NCBI RefSeq assembly: GCF_002252505.1
Contig: NZ_NNRL01000169.1
Location: 124,001 to 188,000 of the forward strand
Direction: 5' to 3'
Source of the DNA: Brucella grignonensis
GTDB lineage: Bacteria; Pseudomonadota; Alphaproteobacteria; Rhizobiales; Rhizobiaceae
Length of the DNA: 64,000 nucleotides
In this document: one piece after another, positions 44,418-53,610 of the stretch
Numbering within the stretch: position 1 is the first letter of the stretch
How the letters are laid out: each line of letters opens with the position of its first letter
Notes under the pieces: generated by a model
Told to the model about the DNA's origin: nothing
The model's input: the letters and a program-made list of their open reading frames with translations, nothing else
Databases searched by the model: none
Made by a program: the position numbers and the translations under genes

Positions 44418-47400
44418 ATGTTTGATCCGATAGGCGGTTTCAACCGGATGATCGACCAATTCCTCGCTTATCTGGACACGGCGTATCGGATCGATGATCC
44501 GCGCGTGTCGGCGATGAGACGGAAGCTTCTGACCACGCCCGGACAGCTCGCGCTCGACCCGATCTTCGAGACAGTTCCACGCTACGAACCCATCGGATAC
44601 GGACTCGAGGGGTTAATCGATGACTCCGAAGGTCGGCTCCCCCATTTTTCACGGATAGAGCGGCAGGCCTTCGTGGAACTTGCACTTTCCGGCCTCTTCG
44701 ACCGGGACAGGTCAAGCCGGGCGATCAAGGGAGCCTACGCACCCTACCTCCATCAGGTCGAGATGCTGGAAAAGGGTTCACGCGACGGAACGCCCGGCAT
44801 CGTCACCTCGGGCACGGGTTCCGGCAAGACGGAATCCTTCATGCTGCCAATCCTCGCTCAGCTTGCACGAGAAGCCACGTCTTGGCCCGCACCCCTGCAG
44901 GGTCTTGATGACGACTGGCTCAAAGAAGGTGCCAGATTCCAATACCACCGCAGGAATGAGCACCCCGACAGGCCCAAGGCGGTCCGCGCGCTCGTCCTCT
45001 ATCCGCTCAACGCACTCGTTGAGGATCAGATGGTGCGCTTGCGCAAGGCGCTCGATTCCGACGATGCACAGGATGTCATGGCGCGCCACTTCAACGGAAA
45101 CCGTATCTTCTTCGGCCGATACACGGGCAAATCCCCGGCCAAGGGGTTTCTGCGCCATCCGCGCAAGAGCAAGGACAAGGCATGGAAGAAGCGAAAGGAG
45201 CGCGCACGCAAGGAGCTGAAGACCGAGCTGCAGCGCTACCAGTCCATCCAGCAGAGGCTCGCTGCCGAGGGTGATCCCGATCTGCGTTATATCTTCCCCA
45301 CGACCGGCGGCGCCGAACTGATCTCGCGCTGGGACATGCAGGCAACCCCGCCGGACATCCTTGTCACCAACCAGTCGATCCTGAATGCGATGCTGGTGCG
45401 TGAGGTTGATGACCCGATTCTGTCGCAGACCCGTGCATGGCTTATGGAGAATGAGGACGCGCGCTTCTTCCTCGTGCTTGACGAGTTGCACCTTATCCGC
45501 GGATCCGCGGGTGCTGAAATGGCCGGATTGCTCAAGGTGCTTCTCGAGCGGCTCGGCCTGACCGACCCAGCCCACGCCCACAAACTGCGCATTCTTGCCT
45601 CGTCAGCGTCGCTGCCGATGGACGAGGAGAACGCTCCTGCCAGCATCGACTACCTGAAGAACATGTTCGGCGACGCTGGAATGGCCCGGGCGCACGACAT
45701 CGATGAGGCCTGGAGAAAGAGCGTCGTCACAGGCCGCCCGATCGAAGTCCAGCGTCCCAAGGCAATGCCCTCGCGCGAAACCCTCGCCAATCTCGCACGC
45801 GCGTTGGAAGAGCTGGATCATCGCAGAAACCCCCGCGAACTCTTCGACTGCTTCCTCGCAGCGGCCGCGAGCATCCCCGGCGTTGCCGGAAAGACCCCGG
45901 CCACTATGCTGGAGGAAGCCACGGCGACTGCGGCTGCGATGCTCGACTTCGCGCTTCAGAACCCCGAAAGGCCTGGAGCCAAGCTCCCTCGCACTATCTC
46001 AGACATCGGCAATGCCCTGTTCCACGCCGACGACAGGCTGGCCGTCCGCGGTCTGCTAGCGCTTCGCGCCATCCCTGACCTTCCTGCAACCGTACTGCCA
46101 GCCGAACTCGCTCTGAAGCGTGCAACCGTCGCGGCGCTGCCCGGCTTCAGGATGCACTGCTTCGTCCGCAATATCGAAGGCCTGTTCGCGTCCATCCGCT
46201 GGGACGATGACGGTGCCGTAGTCTGGGGCGCACCCAGCATCGAGCGTGGCCAGAATTATGATGGGGAAAGCGACCAGGAAGGCCGCAAGCGGCTTTTCGA
46301 GATGCTCTACTGCGAGGCGTGTGGCGATCTCTATCTGGGCGGGAAACGCGGGGAGACGGATCCCGGCTCGTCAAGCAGGGTCTCGCTTCTCCCGGCTCCG
46401 CAGGAACTCGAAAAGCTTCCCGAAAGCGCGTCCTCCATACGATTCGAGGATGCCAGCTTCCGCGAATTCGCCCTCTTCTGGCCAAGCCAAGTGCAGCCCG
46501 AAGTCGAGATTCGCACTGGCAGGACACCGTATCGCTGGACACTGGGATATCTCAATCCGCGAACGGGTGTCGTGAGCGACAAGGAAGAGAAGGGTGACGT
46601 GCCCGGCCATCTGCTTCGCTGGTCAGGCACTGACGGGTTCCAAAGCCGCACGGTCGAAGAAGGCGGCACTGCGGTGCCGTTCTGCTGCGCCAAATGCGGA
46701 ACCGACTATTCCGGGCGTTTTCGCCAGGCGAACTCCAAGAGACGGGAAGGTCGCCTGTCGCCCATCCGAAGCTTCAGAACTGGTTTCGGCAAGACCTCCC
46801 AGCTTCTCGCTACCGAACTGGTCGCCTCTCTGAAGGCGCAGGACGGCGACGGCAAGCTCGTCGCATTCTCCGACAGCCGCGAGGATGCGGCAAACCTGGC
46901 TCTGGAGGTCGAGGTTCAGCACCAGCGCGACCTGCGCCGCGAAATCCTCATCTCTGCGGCGACCCGCATTGCGCGCGACCACACCTACGGTGCCGAAGAC
47001 GAGGCCGAGTACCAGCGTCTCAAGGACGAGATCTTTGCGCTGATGTCCGAAGACAAGGATGCCGACCATCTCCAGCCACGCCTCAAGGCCCTCAGGAAGA
47101 GCAAGGAGGCAGCCGGCCATCCTCCGAGCATCCCGTTGAAAGAACTCTTCGAGTTCGAGCGCGACAAGGTCGGCAACCTGACGCGTCCGATCCTGACGGA
47201 ACTCATGAAGCTTGGCTCCACCCCAGTCGAGGGCGCAGACACGGAGCTCAACCGCATAAACAAGCGCCACGCCTGGTACGAGTTTTTCGAAAGGGATGGA
47301 AACGATCAGATATCGTGGAAGCACGATGTTCCCGAGGAGCAGCTCAAGCTGATCCGGAAGGCGCGCGAAAAGGTCCAGGACGATCAGCCGCTGGACGCGA

Positions 47401-50291
47401 CAGACCTCCTGTTCAGCAAGACATACTTTGCGCTCGAGGAGACCGGGCTTGGATGGCCGAGCTTCTATGGCTCCGAGGAATACACGCCCGAGAAATCGCG
47501 CGACGATGCGATGCTGCGCATTTTCGCAGACGCATACCGGATAACGCCCAACCAGTTCCAGGACGTGACTCGCAATGCCTGGAGGAACGCGTTCGACATG
47601 CTCGGAAGGGGCGACAACAAGTTCCGCCGCCTGATGGAGAAGATCCTCCAGCATCCGGAGCAGGAGTGCAAAGATTTCCTCGACAAGCTCCGCACCACGC
47701 TCGGACAGAACCGAGGCGATGGATCGATCGACATCAGTAAGCTGTTCTTCCGCGCTGCCGATCCGGCCGGAGCCGCCTGGCGGTGCAAGCGCTGCGGCCG
47801 CGTTCATCTCCACTCCGGGTTCGGACGCTGCACGAGATGCGGAGAAACCCTCACCCGTCCCGAGGATCTGACGGCCTCGAAGATATCTGGAGAGAACTTC
47901 CTCGGCCGCAGGGTGATGCGCGCGATCTCGAGCGACGAGCCGCACTTCAGGCTCAAATGCGAGGAGCTTACAGGCCAGACAAGCGATCCGGCCGAGCGGC
48001 TGCAGCAGTTCAAGGGCGTGTTTGTCAAGGAGGACAACGAGAATGACGAGGACTTCCGCTGGCGGAGGCTCTTCGACACGGCTGATCTGCTTTCCGTCAC
48101 GACGACCATGGAAGTGGGCGTCGACATCGGATCCCTGCAGGCTGTCTATCAGGCCAACATGCCCCCGCAGCGGTTCAACTACCAGCAGCGCGTGGGTCGT
48201 GCCGGCCGCCGGGGGCAGGCCTTCTCGACGGTTTTGACCGTCTGTCGCAGCAAGAGCCATGACATTCACTACTTCCATAACCCGATCGAGATCACAGGAT
48301 CGGCTCCGCCGCCGCCGTTCATCACGACGGGACTGACGGACATTCCGTCCCGCCTGCTCCGCAAGTTCTGGCTGGTCGAAGCCTTCCGCATCCTGCGCGA
48401 GGAATCCGGCGGGACATGGGCTGGCGACGATGTGGTTCCCGGCGACATCCACGGCGAGTTTCTCTACTGCAGGGAATACTTCAGAGATGACATGAACTGG
48501 CGGGATCGGTTGGCTGACGCACTGGAGCGGACCAATCATCGGGGTATCCGTCTCGCGACGATCCTAGCCGCGGTGTCCGGCTGCGATCTGAAGACGATCA
48601 TCGAGAAGGTCTCGGCAGACGCCGTTCTTGCCCAGATTGACGGTCTCAAGGAGGAATTCAGGCAGCAGGAGGTGGGCATCGCTGCGGCGCTTGCCGAACG
48701 CGGGCTGCTGCCGCTATACGGCATGCCAACGCGGTCGCGGAACCTCTACGTGGAGCTGAAGAAAGCGAACGGGAAGGGGAACTTCGAGGCCGAGTGGGAC
48801 ACCATCGACCGCGACCAGGACATGGCGATCTTCGATTTCGCGCCCGGAAGCGTGCGCACACGGGAGAAGCTTCGCCACCGCTGCATCGGGTTCACAGGCG
48901 TGCTGCTCGATCCTGATCAGCATGCAACGAGCTTCGATGTCCCGGTGGAACCGATCTCCGACTGGAGGAAAGACAACTTCCACCTCCGCTTCTGCAGCCA
49001 GTGCGGCGCGTGGAGCAGAGGCACCGAACGTACCGTTGCCTGCCATGCCTGCGGCGCGCCTTTGACCGACTCCGGGATCCGGTGCATCACACCCGCGGCC
49101 TACCGTACGGAACTCATCCCCACGGACGAGAACCTTGCCGCCAAGGTCGGCCAGCGCATGACGCTCGCGAGCCTCGGCAAGCCCGACAAACAGAAGACCG
49201 ACGCAAATCTCAGCGTCAACTTCGCGGAGCAGTCCGAGATATTCCTCGTCAATCCGGGTTTCAGGGATGATTCGGACTTCATGGGCTTCGAGGTGCAGGA
49301 GGTAGTCGACAACAACGCCCAGCGCATCTGGTGGTGGGCGGACAAGCCGCTTCTAAGGCTTTCGGGACAGGCCATCGCCACGGATGCTCTCGCCGACGAC
49401 CAGAACGGTCGCTACAGGGCCGTCGAAGAAGCGCCCGTCAGCGCCTGGCTCGCCTCCACCAAGGTCACCAACTCGCTGCAGATCGGCCCCGTGGAGCTCA
49501 ATCCGAACCTCCGGCTGCTCGACATGGACATCGGCCTCTCCTTGGGCCGCCGCGACCGGTCCCGCACAAGTGTTCGCGCCGCGGCGATATCGGCGACCGA
49601 GATCCTCGTCCAGCGGGCCGCCCTAGACCTCGACATCGCACCGGAGGAGTTCGACGCGCTCCCGCCGAACATCATGGTCTCTCCAAGCGGGGAGCGCCTG
49701 CCATATCTCCAGATATCGGACGCGCTGCCGAACGGCTCCGGCTTCTGCCGACACCTACTGGGCGACAGCACCATTCCGGTCTCTACCCTGATCGGCAGTA
49801 TCCTCGATGAGGACACCGCATGGCCGAGAATCGACGTGGCCAACGCCGATCATATGAAGCGGTGCGGAACTTCCTGCTACAGGTGCTTGCAGAGGTACAA
49901 CAACAGGAACTTCCACGGCCTGCTCGACTGGCGATTGGGACTGGCGTATCTTAGAGCGATCGCCGATCCGACCTATGACGCTGGGTTCGACGGAAATTTC
50001 AGATACTTCGAGATCGCCGACTGGACAGTGAGCTCAATCGACCTTGCGCAGCAGACTAAGACTTTTATTCCTGGAAATACGGTCGATCACGTCAAGGGAA
50101 GGAAAGATATTCCCATCTTTTCGCTCGATGATGGGAACACTAAATGGGGCGTCGTCGTACACCCGCTCTGGGATGCGCGACAGCTATTCGATCGTCTGGA
50201 ACTCGATAGAAACTACGTCCCCGTCGACAGCTTCGAATTGTCCAGACGTCCGCTTCACGTTCTGGAAAGAGCGCGCGCTGCTGCAAAGTGA
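44418..50291 (+). CDS. druE: DruE: giant DEAD/DEAH-type helicase with C-terminal DUF1998
   Basis: A 1957-residue superfamily 2 helicase. Walker A is VTSGTGSGKTESFMLPIL (about 132-145), motif Ia is ALVLYPLNALVEDQM, motif II is FFLVLDELHLIRG (DELH near 354), motif III is SSASLP, and motif VI is QRVGRAGRRGQ near 1256. Four-cysteine clusters CEACGDLYLGG, FCCAKCGTDYSG, CKRCGRVHLHSGFGRCTRCG and FCSQCGAWSRGTERTVACH are zinc-binding candidates. The DUF1998 end has RCGTSCYRCLQRYNNRNFHG near 1813. A helicase of about 2000 residues with DUF1998 is the one gene shared by all Druantia types, which makes this the strongest call in the cluster. It would use ATP to act on invading phage DNA. DISARM splits these parts into DrmA and DrmB. 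Confidence 0.9.
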   Translation: MFDPIGGFNRMIDQFLAYLDTAYRIDDPRVSAMRRKLLTTPGQLALDPIFETVPRYEPIGYGLEGLIDDSEGRLPHFSRIERQAFVELALSGLFDRDRSSRAIKGAYAPYLHQVEMLEKGSRDGTPGIVTSGTGSGKTESFMLPILAQLAREATSWPAPLQGLDDDWLKEGARFQYHRRNEHPDRPKAVRALVLYPLNALVEDQMVRLRKALDSDDAQDVMARHFNGNRIFFGRYTGKSPAKGFLRHPRKSKDKAWKKRKERARKELKTELQRYQSIQQRLAAEGDPDLRYIFPTTGGAELISRWDMQATPPDILVTNQSILNAMLVREVDDPILSQTRAWLMENEDARFFLVLDELHLIRGSAGAEMAGLLKVLLERLGLTDPAHAHKLRILASSASLPMDEENAPASIDYLKNMFGDAGMARAHDIDEAWRKSVVTGRPIEVQRPKAMPSRETLANLARALEELDHRRNPRELFDCFLAAAASIPGVAGKTPATMLEEATATAAAMLDFALQNPERPGAKLPRTISDIGNALFHADDRLAVRGLLALRAIPDLPATVLPAELALKRATVAALPGFRMHCFVRNIEGLFASIRWDDDGAVVWGAPSIERGQNYDGESDQEGRKRLFEMLYCEACGDLYLGGKRGETDPGSSSRVSLLPAPQELEKLPESASSIRFEDASFREFALFWPSQVQPEVEIRTGRTPYRWTLGYLNPRTGVVSDKEEKGDVPGHLLRWSGTDGFQSRTVEEGGTAVPFCCAKCGTDYSGRFRQANSKRREGRLSPIRSFRTGFGKTSQLLATELVASLKAQDGDGKLVAFSDSREDAANLALEVEVQHQRDLRREILISAATRIARDHTYGAEDEAEYQRLKDEIFALMSEDKDADHLQPRLKALRKSKEAAGHPPSIPLKELFEFERDKVGNLTRPILTELMKLGSTPVEGADTELNRINKRHAWYEFFERDGNDQISWKHDVPEEQLKLIRKAREKVQDDQPLDATDLLFSKTYFALEETGLGWPSFYGSEEYTPEKSRDDAMLRIFADAYRITPNQFQDVTRNAWRNAFDMLGRGDNKFRRLMEKILQHPEQECKDFLDKLRTTLGQNRGDGSIDISKLFFRAADPAGAAWRCKRCGRVHLHSGFGRCTRCGETLTRPEDLTASKISGENFLGRRVMRAISSDEPHFRLKCEELTGQTSDPAERLQQFKGVFVKEDNENDEDFRWRRLFDTADLLSVTTTMEVGVDIGSLQAVYQANMPPQRFNYQQRVGRAGRRGQAFSTVLTVCRSKSHDIHYFHNPIEITGSAPPPPFITTGLTDIPSRLLRKFWLVEAFRILREESGGTWAGDDVVPGDIHGEFLYCREYFRDDMNWRDRLADALERTNHRGIRLATILAAVSGCDLKTIIEKVSADAVLAQIDGLKEEFRQQEVGIAAALAERGLLPLYGMPTRSRNLYVELKKANGKGNFEAEWDTIDRDQDMAIFDFAPGSVRTREKLRHRCIGFTGVLLDPDQHATSFDVPVEPISDWRKDNFHLRFCSQCGAWSRGTERTVACHACGAPLTDSGIRCITPAAYRTELIPTDENLAAKVGQRMTLASLGKPDKQKTDANLSVNFAEQSEIFLVNPGFRDDSDFMGFEVQEVVDNNAQRIWWWADKPLLRLSGQAIATDALADDQNGRYRAVEEAPVSAWLASTKVTNSLQIGPVELNPNLRLLDMDIGLSLGRRDRSRTSVRAAAISATEILVQRAALDLDIAPEEFDALPPNIMVSPSGERLPYLQISDALPNGSGFCRHLLGDSTIPVSTLIGSILDEDTAWPRIDVANADHMKRCGTSCYRCLQRYNNRNFHGLLDWRLGLAYLRAIADPTYDAGFDGNFRYFEIADWTVSSIDLAQQTKTFIPGNTVDHVKGRKDIPIFSLDDGNTKWGVVVHPLWDARQLFDRLELDRNYVPVDSFELSRRPLHVLERARAAAK

Positions 50292-50728
50292 GCGTTTCGG
50301 TATTCTACATTCCTCTATGGTCGAAGCGATCTTTTCCACGATCGCTTCGACCGTCTCATGCTCCCAGGATCGAAGGATTGTCCAGCCGATCTCGATGAGG
50401 TGGTCGCAGACCCTCCTGTCACGCGCGCGATTGCGTTCGATTTTCTCCAACCAAATCCGGTATTCTTTTTGACCGATGGTGGATGGATGTTGCATCCATG
50501 CCAGAAGCAGCCATCGAGAAAGATCGCGATGTTCAAGCTGGGAAAGGCGATGTCGCAAGTAATGCGCTTCATTCTGGGAACGGGATAATGCACCCGATAG
50601 CGGAACCCTTTTCCATAGAGTTGCGATCTGATTGATGCCTCGAATTGATTATCGCGCCTTCGTGTGCGTTGCATGCGTCGGCGAACAGATGGCATTGCTT
50701 TGAAGTCCATGGGTTTTCCATATGCCAT
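50184..50728 (-). pseudogene. vsr: Very short patch repair endonuclease Vsr, frameshifted
   Basis: The first part, from ATG 50728, has SVRRRMQRTRRRDNQFEASI, then TCDIAFPSLNIAIFLDGCFW and HGCNIH, the Vsr core with catalytic Asp and the His-rich metal site. At the run of five T's on the plus strand (50466-50470) the frame changes; the adjoining frame continues with YRIWLEKIERNRARDRRVCD and IGWTILRSWEHE, the expected Vsr C-terminus. The joined length of about 180 codons is a little long for the family, and its end overlaps druE by about 108 bp. Vsr repairs T:G mismatches left when 5-methylcytosine deaminates, so it belongs with druM. A real mutation or a homopolymer sequencing error are both possible. 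Confidence 0.85.
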
Positions 50729-51180
50729 CTTGATGGCGTGACGATGGCTAGGCCGAGCGAGTTTGATGGCACATGAGTCGGCCGAGTTGGCAAAAAGCGC
50801 TCATGCGTGGCGCTGCGCATCTGGATAGGTGTCTGCAACTATTGATAATGAAGGTCGTTGGCGTTGAAATGATCAGATCAGGAGCCATGTCAGTTTCATC
50901 TGGGACCGTTCAGACGCCGCCCTCCTTCAAGGTCGAATACTCCGCGACCAGATTGGTGAGGCCTTGCCGCAATAGACCCGTATCGGGTCGAGGATGGAGA
51001 AAGCGAATCTGCTCGAACGGCGAGACTCTGTCGAAATCCCTGCTTCGGACGATTCGAAACCCTTTCAAAAAGTGCTGCTGATAAGGAGTTTCAGTTTCTT
51101 AGCCAGTTTGCTGCAATATATCTGATAGAATTTGATGCCGTATGCGACTCTTATTTTGAAATGCAGCTGTAGATCGATGC
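50729..51180. other. 452-bp gap between vsr and the HNH endonuclease gene
   Basis: No complete gene is supported. On the minus strand about 51075-50910 encodes an open stretch with RSRDFDRVSPFEQIRFLHPR and LLRQGLTNLVAEYSTLKEGG, which has a protein-like composition and could be a gene remnant, but lacks a convincing start and a known family. Confidence 0.4.
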
Positions 51181-52233
51181 TTAAGTCAGGAGGACATTGG
51201 CTCGATGGAACGACAAGTAGGCCTCCTGTCGCTCCGTGAAAACCCCGCAGTTTCGTGTACAAGCATCACGTAAGCCAAGTCGATCGAGATCGAGTGACGC
51301 GAGCCGACGAGATATAATTACGCGCCCGCTTGCTTCGAAACTTATGAAACCGCGGTCAAACAAGCGGTCTACGTGCGGAGTGAGCAAGAGCCCATTAGCT
51401 CCATCTAAACGCTCAGTCGCAGTGGTACACACACGCCAGGGCTTGATATGGCTAGCTACGAGCAATCTTGGATTGTCGATACCAGTTAGGCGGCAATTCG
51501 TTTCCATCTCCGATACGCGCGTCCGGAAAAGGCCTTGCCCGTAACGGGCAAGCACGAGTTGTTGCTTCGTCGTCGTATCGAGATCAGTTTGTCCGATCAG
51601 CGAATCCTCGATCAGATCATCAAGCCGCGCGAAAACCGCATTGCTGTCATCTATACTCTCCTCGATCAAGAAGGCAGTGGAATCGACAAGCAGTTCAACA
51701 ATACGCTTATTTATTTGAGCGAGATATGCTTTCTGATTTCCCTTCCCACTAACGGGATGAATTGGCGAATATTTTACCGGTAGAAGAGGCCCCAGGTCCG
51801 CAATGCGGTCCTTCGGTCGCACGGGGCTTGACAGCGACTTCCAGGCGACGGGCAGTAGCCAACCATCACTGTTCCAGTTTTTGCCTGTGGTTTCAAAGCC
51901 AACAGGCTTCAAGGCTGGACTGGCGAAATCCTGGATGATTCCAATATGACCGATTACAGCACCGGAAAAAGACAATACTATATCGGCAGGTTCGGCAATC
52001 CTCATATTTTCGTAGAATTGACTACGTGCCCCATTTGCCTCGCGCTTGGGGGACCACAAGTAACCACCACCAACTTCCTGTCGCATCGTCTGTTTGTGAT
52101 TCACCCACCAGTAGCGCATTCGAGTCTCTGCCAATCCCAATTTACTCATTCGATCAGAGTATGTCACCAAAGTCGGGTACTCAGAGCAATATAAGATAAG
52201 TTTCCGCTTCACTTCTTCGGCGGAAATCATCAT
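51181..52233 (-). CDS. HNH-family restriction endonuclease with putative modified-base-sensing N-terminal domain
   Basis: A 350-residue protein (363 if ATG 52272 is used; I prefer ATG 52233, which follows CGGGAACC). The C-terminal half is an HNH_2-type nuclease: CRLTGIDNPRLLVASHIKPW, RLDGANGLLLTPHVDRLFDR and GFISFEASGRVIISRRL, with the SHIKPW His and the later N and H of the beta-beta-alpha metal site. The N-terminal half (MRYWWVNHKQTMRQEVGGGY; YENMRIAEPADIVLSFSGAV; IGHIGIIQDFASPALKPVGF) looks like an EVE/PUA-type base-flipping pocket, as found in modification-dependent nucleases. It lies on the opposite strand to the Druantia genes, beyond vsr. It may cut phage DNA that carries foreign modification or lacks DruM methylation. 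Confidence 0.8.
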   Translation of the reverse strand: MMISAEEVKRKLILYCSEYPTLVTYSDRMSKLGLAETRMRYWWVNHKQTMRQEVGGGYLWSPKREANGARSQFYENMRIAEPADIVLSFSGAVIGHIGIIQDFASPALKPVGFETTGKNWNSDGWLLPVAWKSLSSPVRPKDRIADLGPLLPVKYSPIHPVSGKGNQKAYLAQINKRIVELLVDSTAFLIEESIDDSNAVFARLDDLIEDSLIGQTDLDTTTKQQLVLARYGQGLFRTRVSEMETNCRLTGIDNPRLLVASHIKPWRVCTTATERLDGANGLLLTPHVDRLFDRGFISFEASGRVIISRRLASLDLDRLGLRDACTRNCGVFTERQEAYLSFHRANVLLT

Positions 52234-52365
52234 TTTTGGTTCCCGCAGCTGCCGTTCCGTTATCGGCCCCATAGCTGTCGCAGATACGGCAAGACATGAT
52301 ACGCATACGTGTTTTCATTGCGCTGCAGTTCAGCTGCGATGTTTAAAAACTCTCGTTGTGCAAAA

Positions 52366-52397
52366 ACACATGGCAAAAGTGGGGTTTTGCCATGTGT
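52366..52397. repeat. Perfect 13-bp palindrome, copy 3 of the TGGCAAAA family
   Basis: ACACATGGCAAAA (52366-52378) faces TTTTGCCATGTGT (52385-52397) across a six-base spacer GTGGGG. It lies upstream of the HNH gene. The core is shared with the hairpins at 6107-6150 and 37691-37716. Confidence 0.6.
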
Positions 52398-52708
52398 GGC
52401 GCTGATCGCAGAATGTCGGCTTTGCGCCCAATGTCGGACGTTCGAGCTGTCGAAAAGTTTGCTGAAAGCGGTCGTTTCTCTTTTAATATTACTAGCGACC
52501 GCGAAGGGGTGTAAAGCGGATAGTTTGCTCTTTAGCAGCCTATTCGAGAAGCGGACGTCGCTTCGCGGTCGCCGTAGTTTAAGGGCATTGCTGCAATCGG
52601 TTGCGGGTCCGCCGCAAATCACATTCCGGCTGACAGCTTTGTACCCCATAGTTGCCGGACTGTAGCGGGCGAAAAGCTCATCGATTAAGCGGATCAGATT
52701 AATACCAC

Positions 52709-52981
52709 ATGCAGACCTTCTGTTTTGATTGGCAATTCATCCGAAGTGAGTTGGAATGCGAAGCAGAAGTGCTCATCCGTGAACGGAAACAGAAATTGGA
52801 ACGAACGGGTTCTTTGGCCCCGTTAACATCGCGGGTTGTCAAGGTGATTGCCATGTCCTTTACGGCTAAAAAGGATTTGGATGTTCAAATACCCTTCGAA
52901 AACTTAGTCGTCGCGTCGCTGAGAATGAGAGATCTTCGAATATCGGAAAAATCACACAGAATCTTAGGGGTAGTTTGTTAA
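52709..52981 (+). CDS. Doubtful small protein, unrecognised
   Basis: A 90-codon frame from ATG 52709, mostly charged (VLIRERKQKLERTGSLAPLT), with SLRMRDLRISEKSHRILG near the end. There is no good ribosome site before it, and it lies in an otherwise non-coding gap between two leftward genes. It may be chance. Confidence 0.25.
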   Translation: MQTFCFDWQFIRSELECEAEVLIRERKQKLERTGSLAPLTSRVVKVIAMSFTAKKDLDVQIPFENLVVASLRMRDLRISEKSHRILGVVC

Positions 52982-53184
52982 ATAAGTATGTAGATATATT
53001 TTAGTAATACTTAAGATAAAATTTTAGTTAAAGATATTAATCCGGATTATAGGATTTCAAAGGAACGAATAGATAAATAATTATTTAAATATACAACAAA
53101 TAATAAGAATATAAACTATGACAGTTAACGTACTAATGCCCGTCTATAACAATAGCTACCAAAGGCTATAGCTCTTGGATGGAG

Positions 53185-53216
53185 AAAAACCGCCGACTGT
53201 CATCCAGTTGACGGCT
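53185..53216 (-). terminator. Rho-independent terminator of the leftward opine-type operon
   Basis: Read on the minus strand, GCCGTCAACTG (53215-53205) pairs with CAGTCGGC (53199-53192), with a small bulge, and is followed by a T-run (AAAAA at 53185-53189 on the plus strand). It lies about 40 bp after the RidA stop. Confidence 0.7.
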
Positions 53217-53253
53217 TCCTTTTTCAAAAACTCAACGAGGTTTTTTAAGTCGA

Positions 53254-53598
53254 TTATTTGTAAGCGGAAACCACGATTTCAATCAGCGTATCGCCACCCA
53301 GATCAGCAACGCCAACGGCTGCACGGGTTGGCAGCAGCGAAGGGTCAATCCATTCCTTCCAGACCTTATCCATTTCAGGCTTCTTGTTGAGGTCTGTTAC
53401 GAAGATGGTGGCTGCCAGAAGCTTGGTCTTGTCCGTGCCTGCCTGTGCCAGATAGCTGTCGAGCTTGGCGAGGATTTCGCGGGTTTGATCAGCCATATCC
53501 AGACTTTCGTCATCACAGGTGGTTCCACCGACATAGACAATGCCGTTGTGTTCGACGACGCGATGCATGATCGGCGTCTGAATGAAACGCTCAGCCAT
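53254..53598 (-). CDS. RidA family protein (reactive imine/enamine deaminase)
   Basis: A 114-residue protein of the YjgF/RidA family. ATTCDDESLDMADQTREILA, DKTKLLAATIFVTDLNKKPE and the end AAVGVADLGGDTLIEIVVSA are the family blocks; the conserved Arg of the active site is in PTRAAVG. RidA hydrolyses reactive imines and enamines to ketones in the cytoplasm. Amine- and amino-acid-oxidising flavoenzymes of the type encoded just upstream produce imines, so this gene is a logical last member of the operon. It is 13 bp after the alpha-subunit gene and precedes the terminator. Confidence 0.92.
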   Translation of the reverse strand: MAERFIQTPIMHRVVEHNGIVYVGGTTCDDESLDMADQTREILAKLDSYLAQAGTDKTKLLAATIFVTDLNKKPEMDKVWKEWIDPSLLPTRAAVGVADLGGDTLIEIVVSAYK

Positions 53599-53610
53599 AG
53601 TTTAATCCTT

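Larger units (their letters stand above)
52234..53184. other. Right flank of the defence island, largely non-coding
   Basis: It holds the palindrome at 52366-52397, the imperfect direct repeat at 52609-52622 and one doubtful small frame at 52709-52981. From 52980 to 53160 it is very AT-rich with no recognisable element. The stretch 52410-52500 (AATGTCGGCTTTGCGCCC and following) resembles dispersed non-coding sequence I have seen in other alphaproteobacteria, without a firm identity. No tRNA is seen. Confidence 0.45.

Noticed and set aside
46623..48539. A 638-codon frame antisense to druE
   Set aside because: It is a by-product of the high G+C content opposite a gene with clear helicase motifs; its sequence shows no recognisable domain.
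38083..50291. DISARM as the identity of the defence cluster
   Set aside because: DISARM has separate helicase and DUF1998 proteins and a PLD protein; here helicase and DUF1998 are one chain and there is no PLD gene.
50910..51075. Protein-like minus-strand stretch with RDFDRVSPFEQIRFLHPR
   Set aside because: Composition suggests a remnant, but no start, no neighbour in frame and no family that I can name, so not listed as a gene.
52410..52500. Resemblance of the AATGTCGGCTTTGCGCCC region to dispersed alphaproteobacterial repeats
   Set aside because: Based on memory only; no second copy was found in the window.
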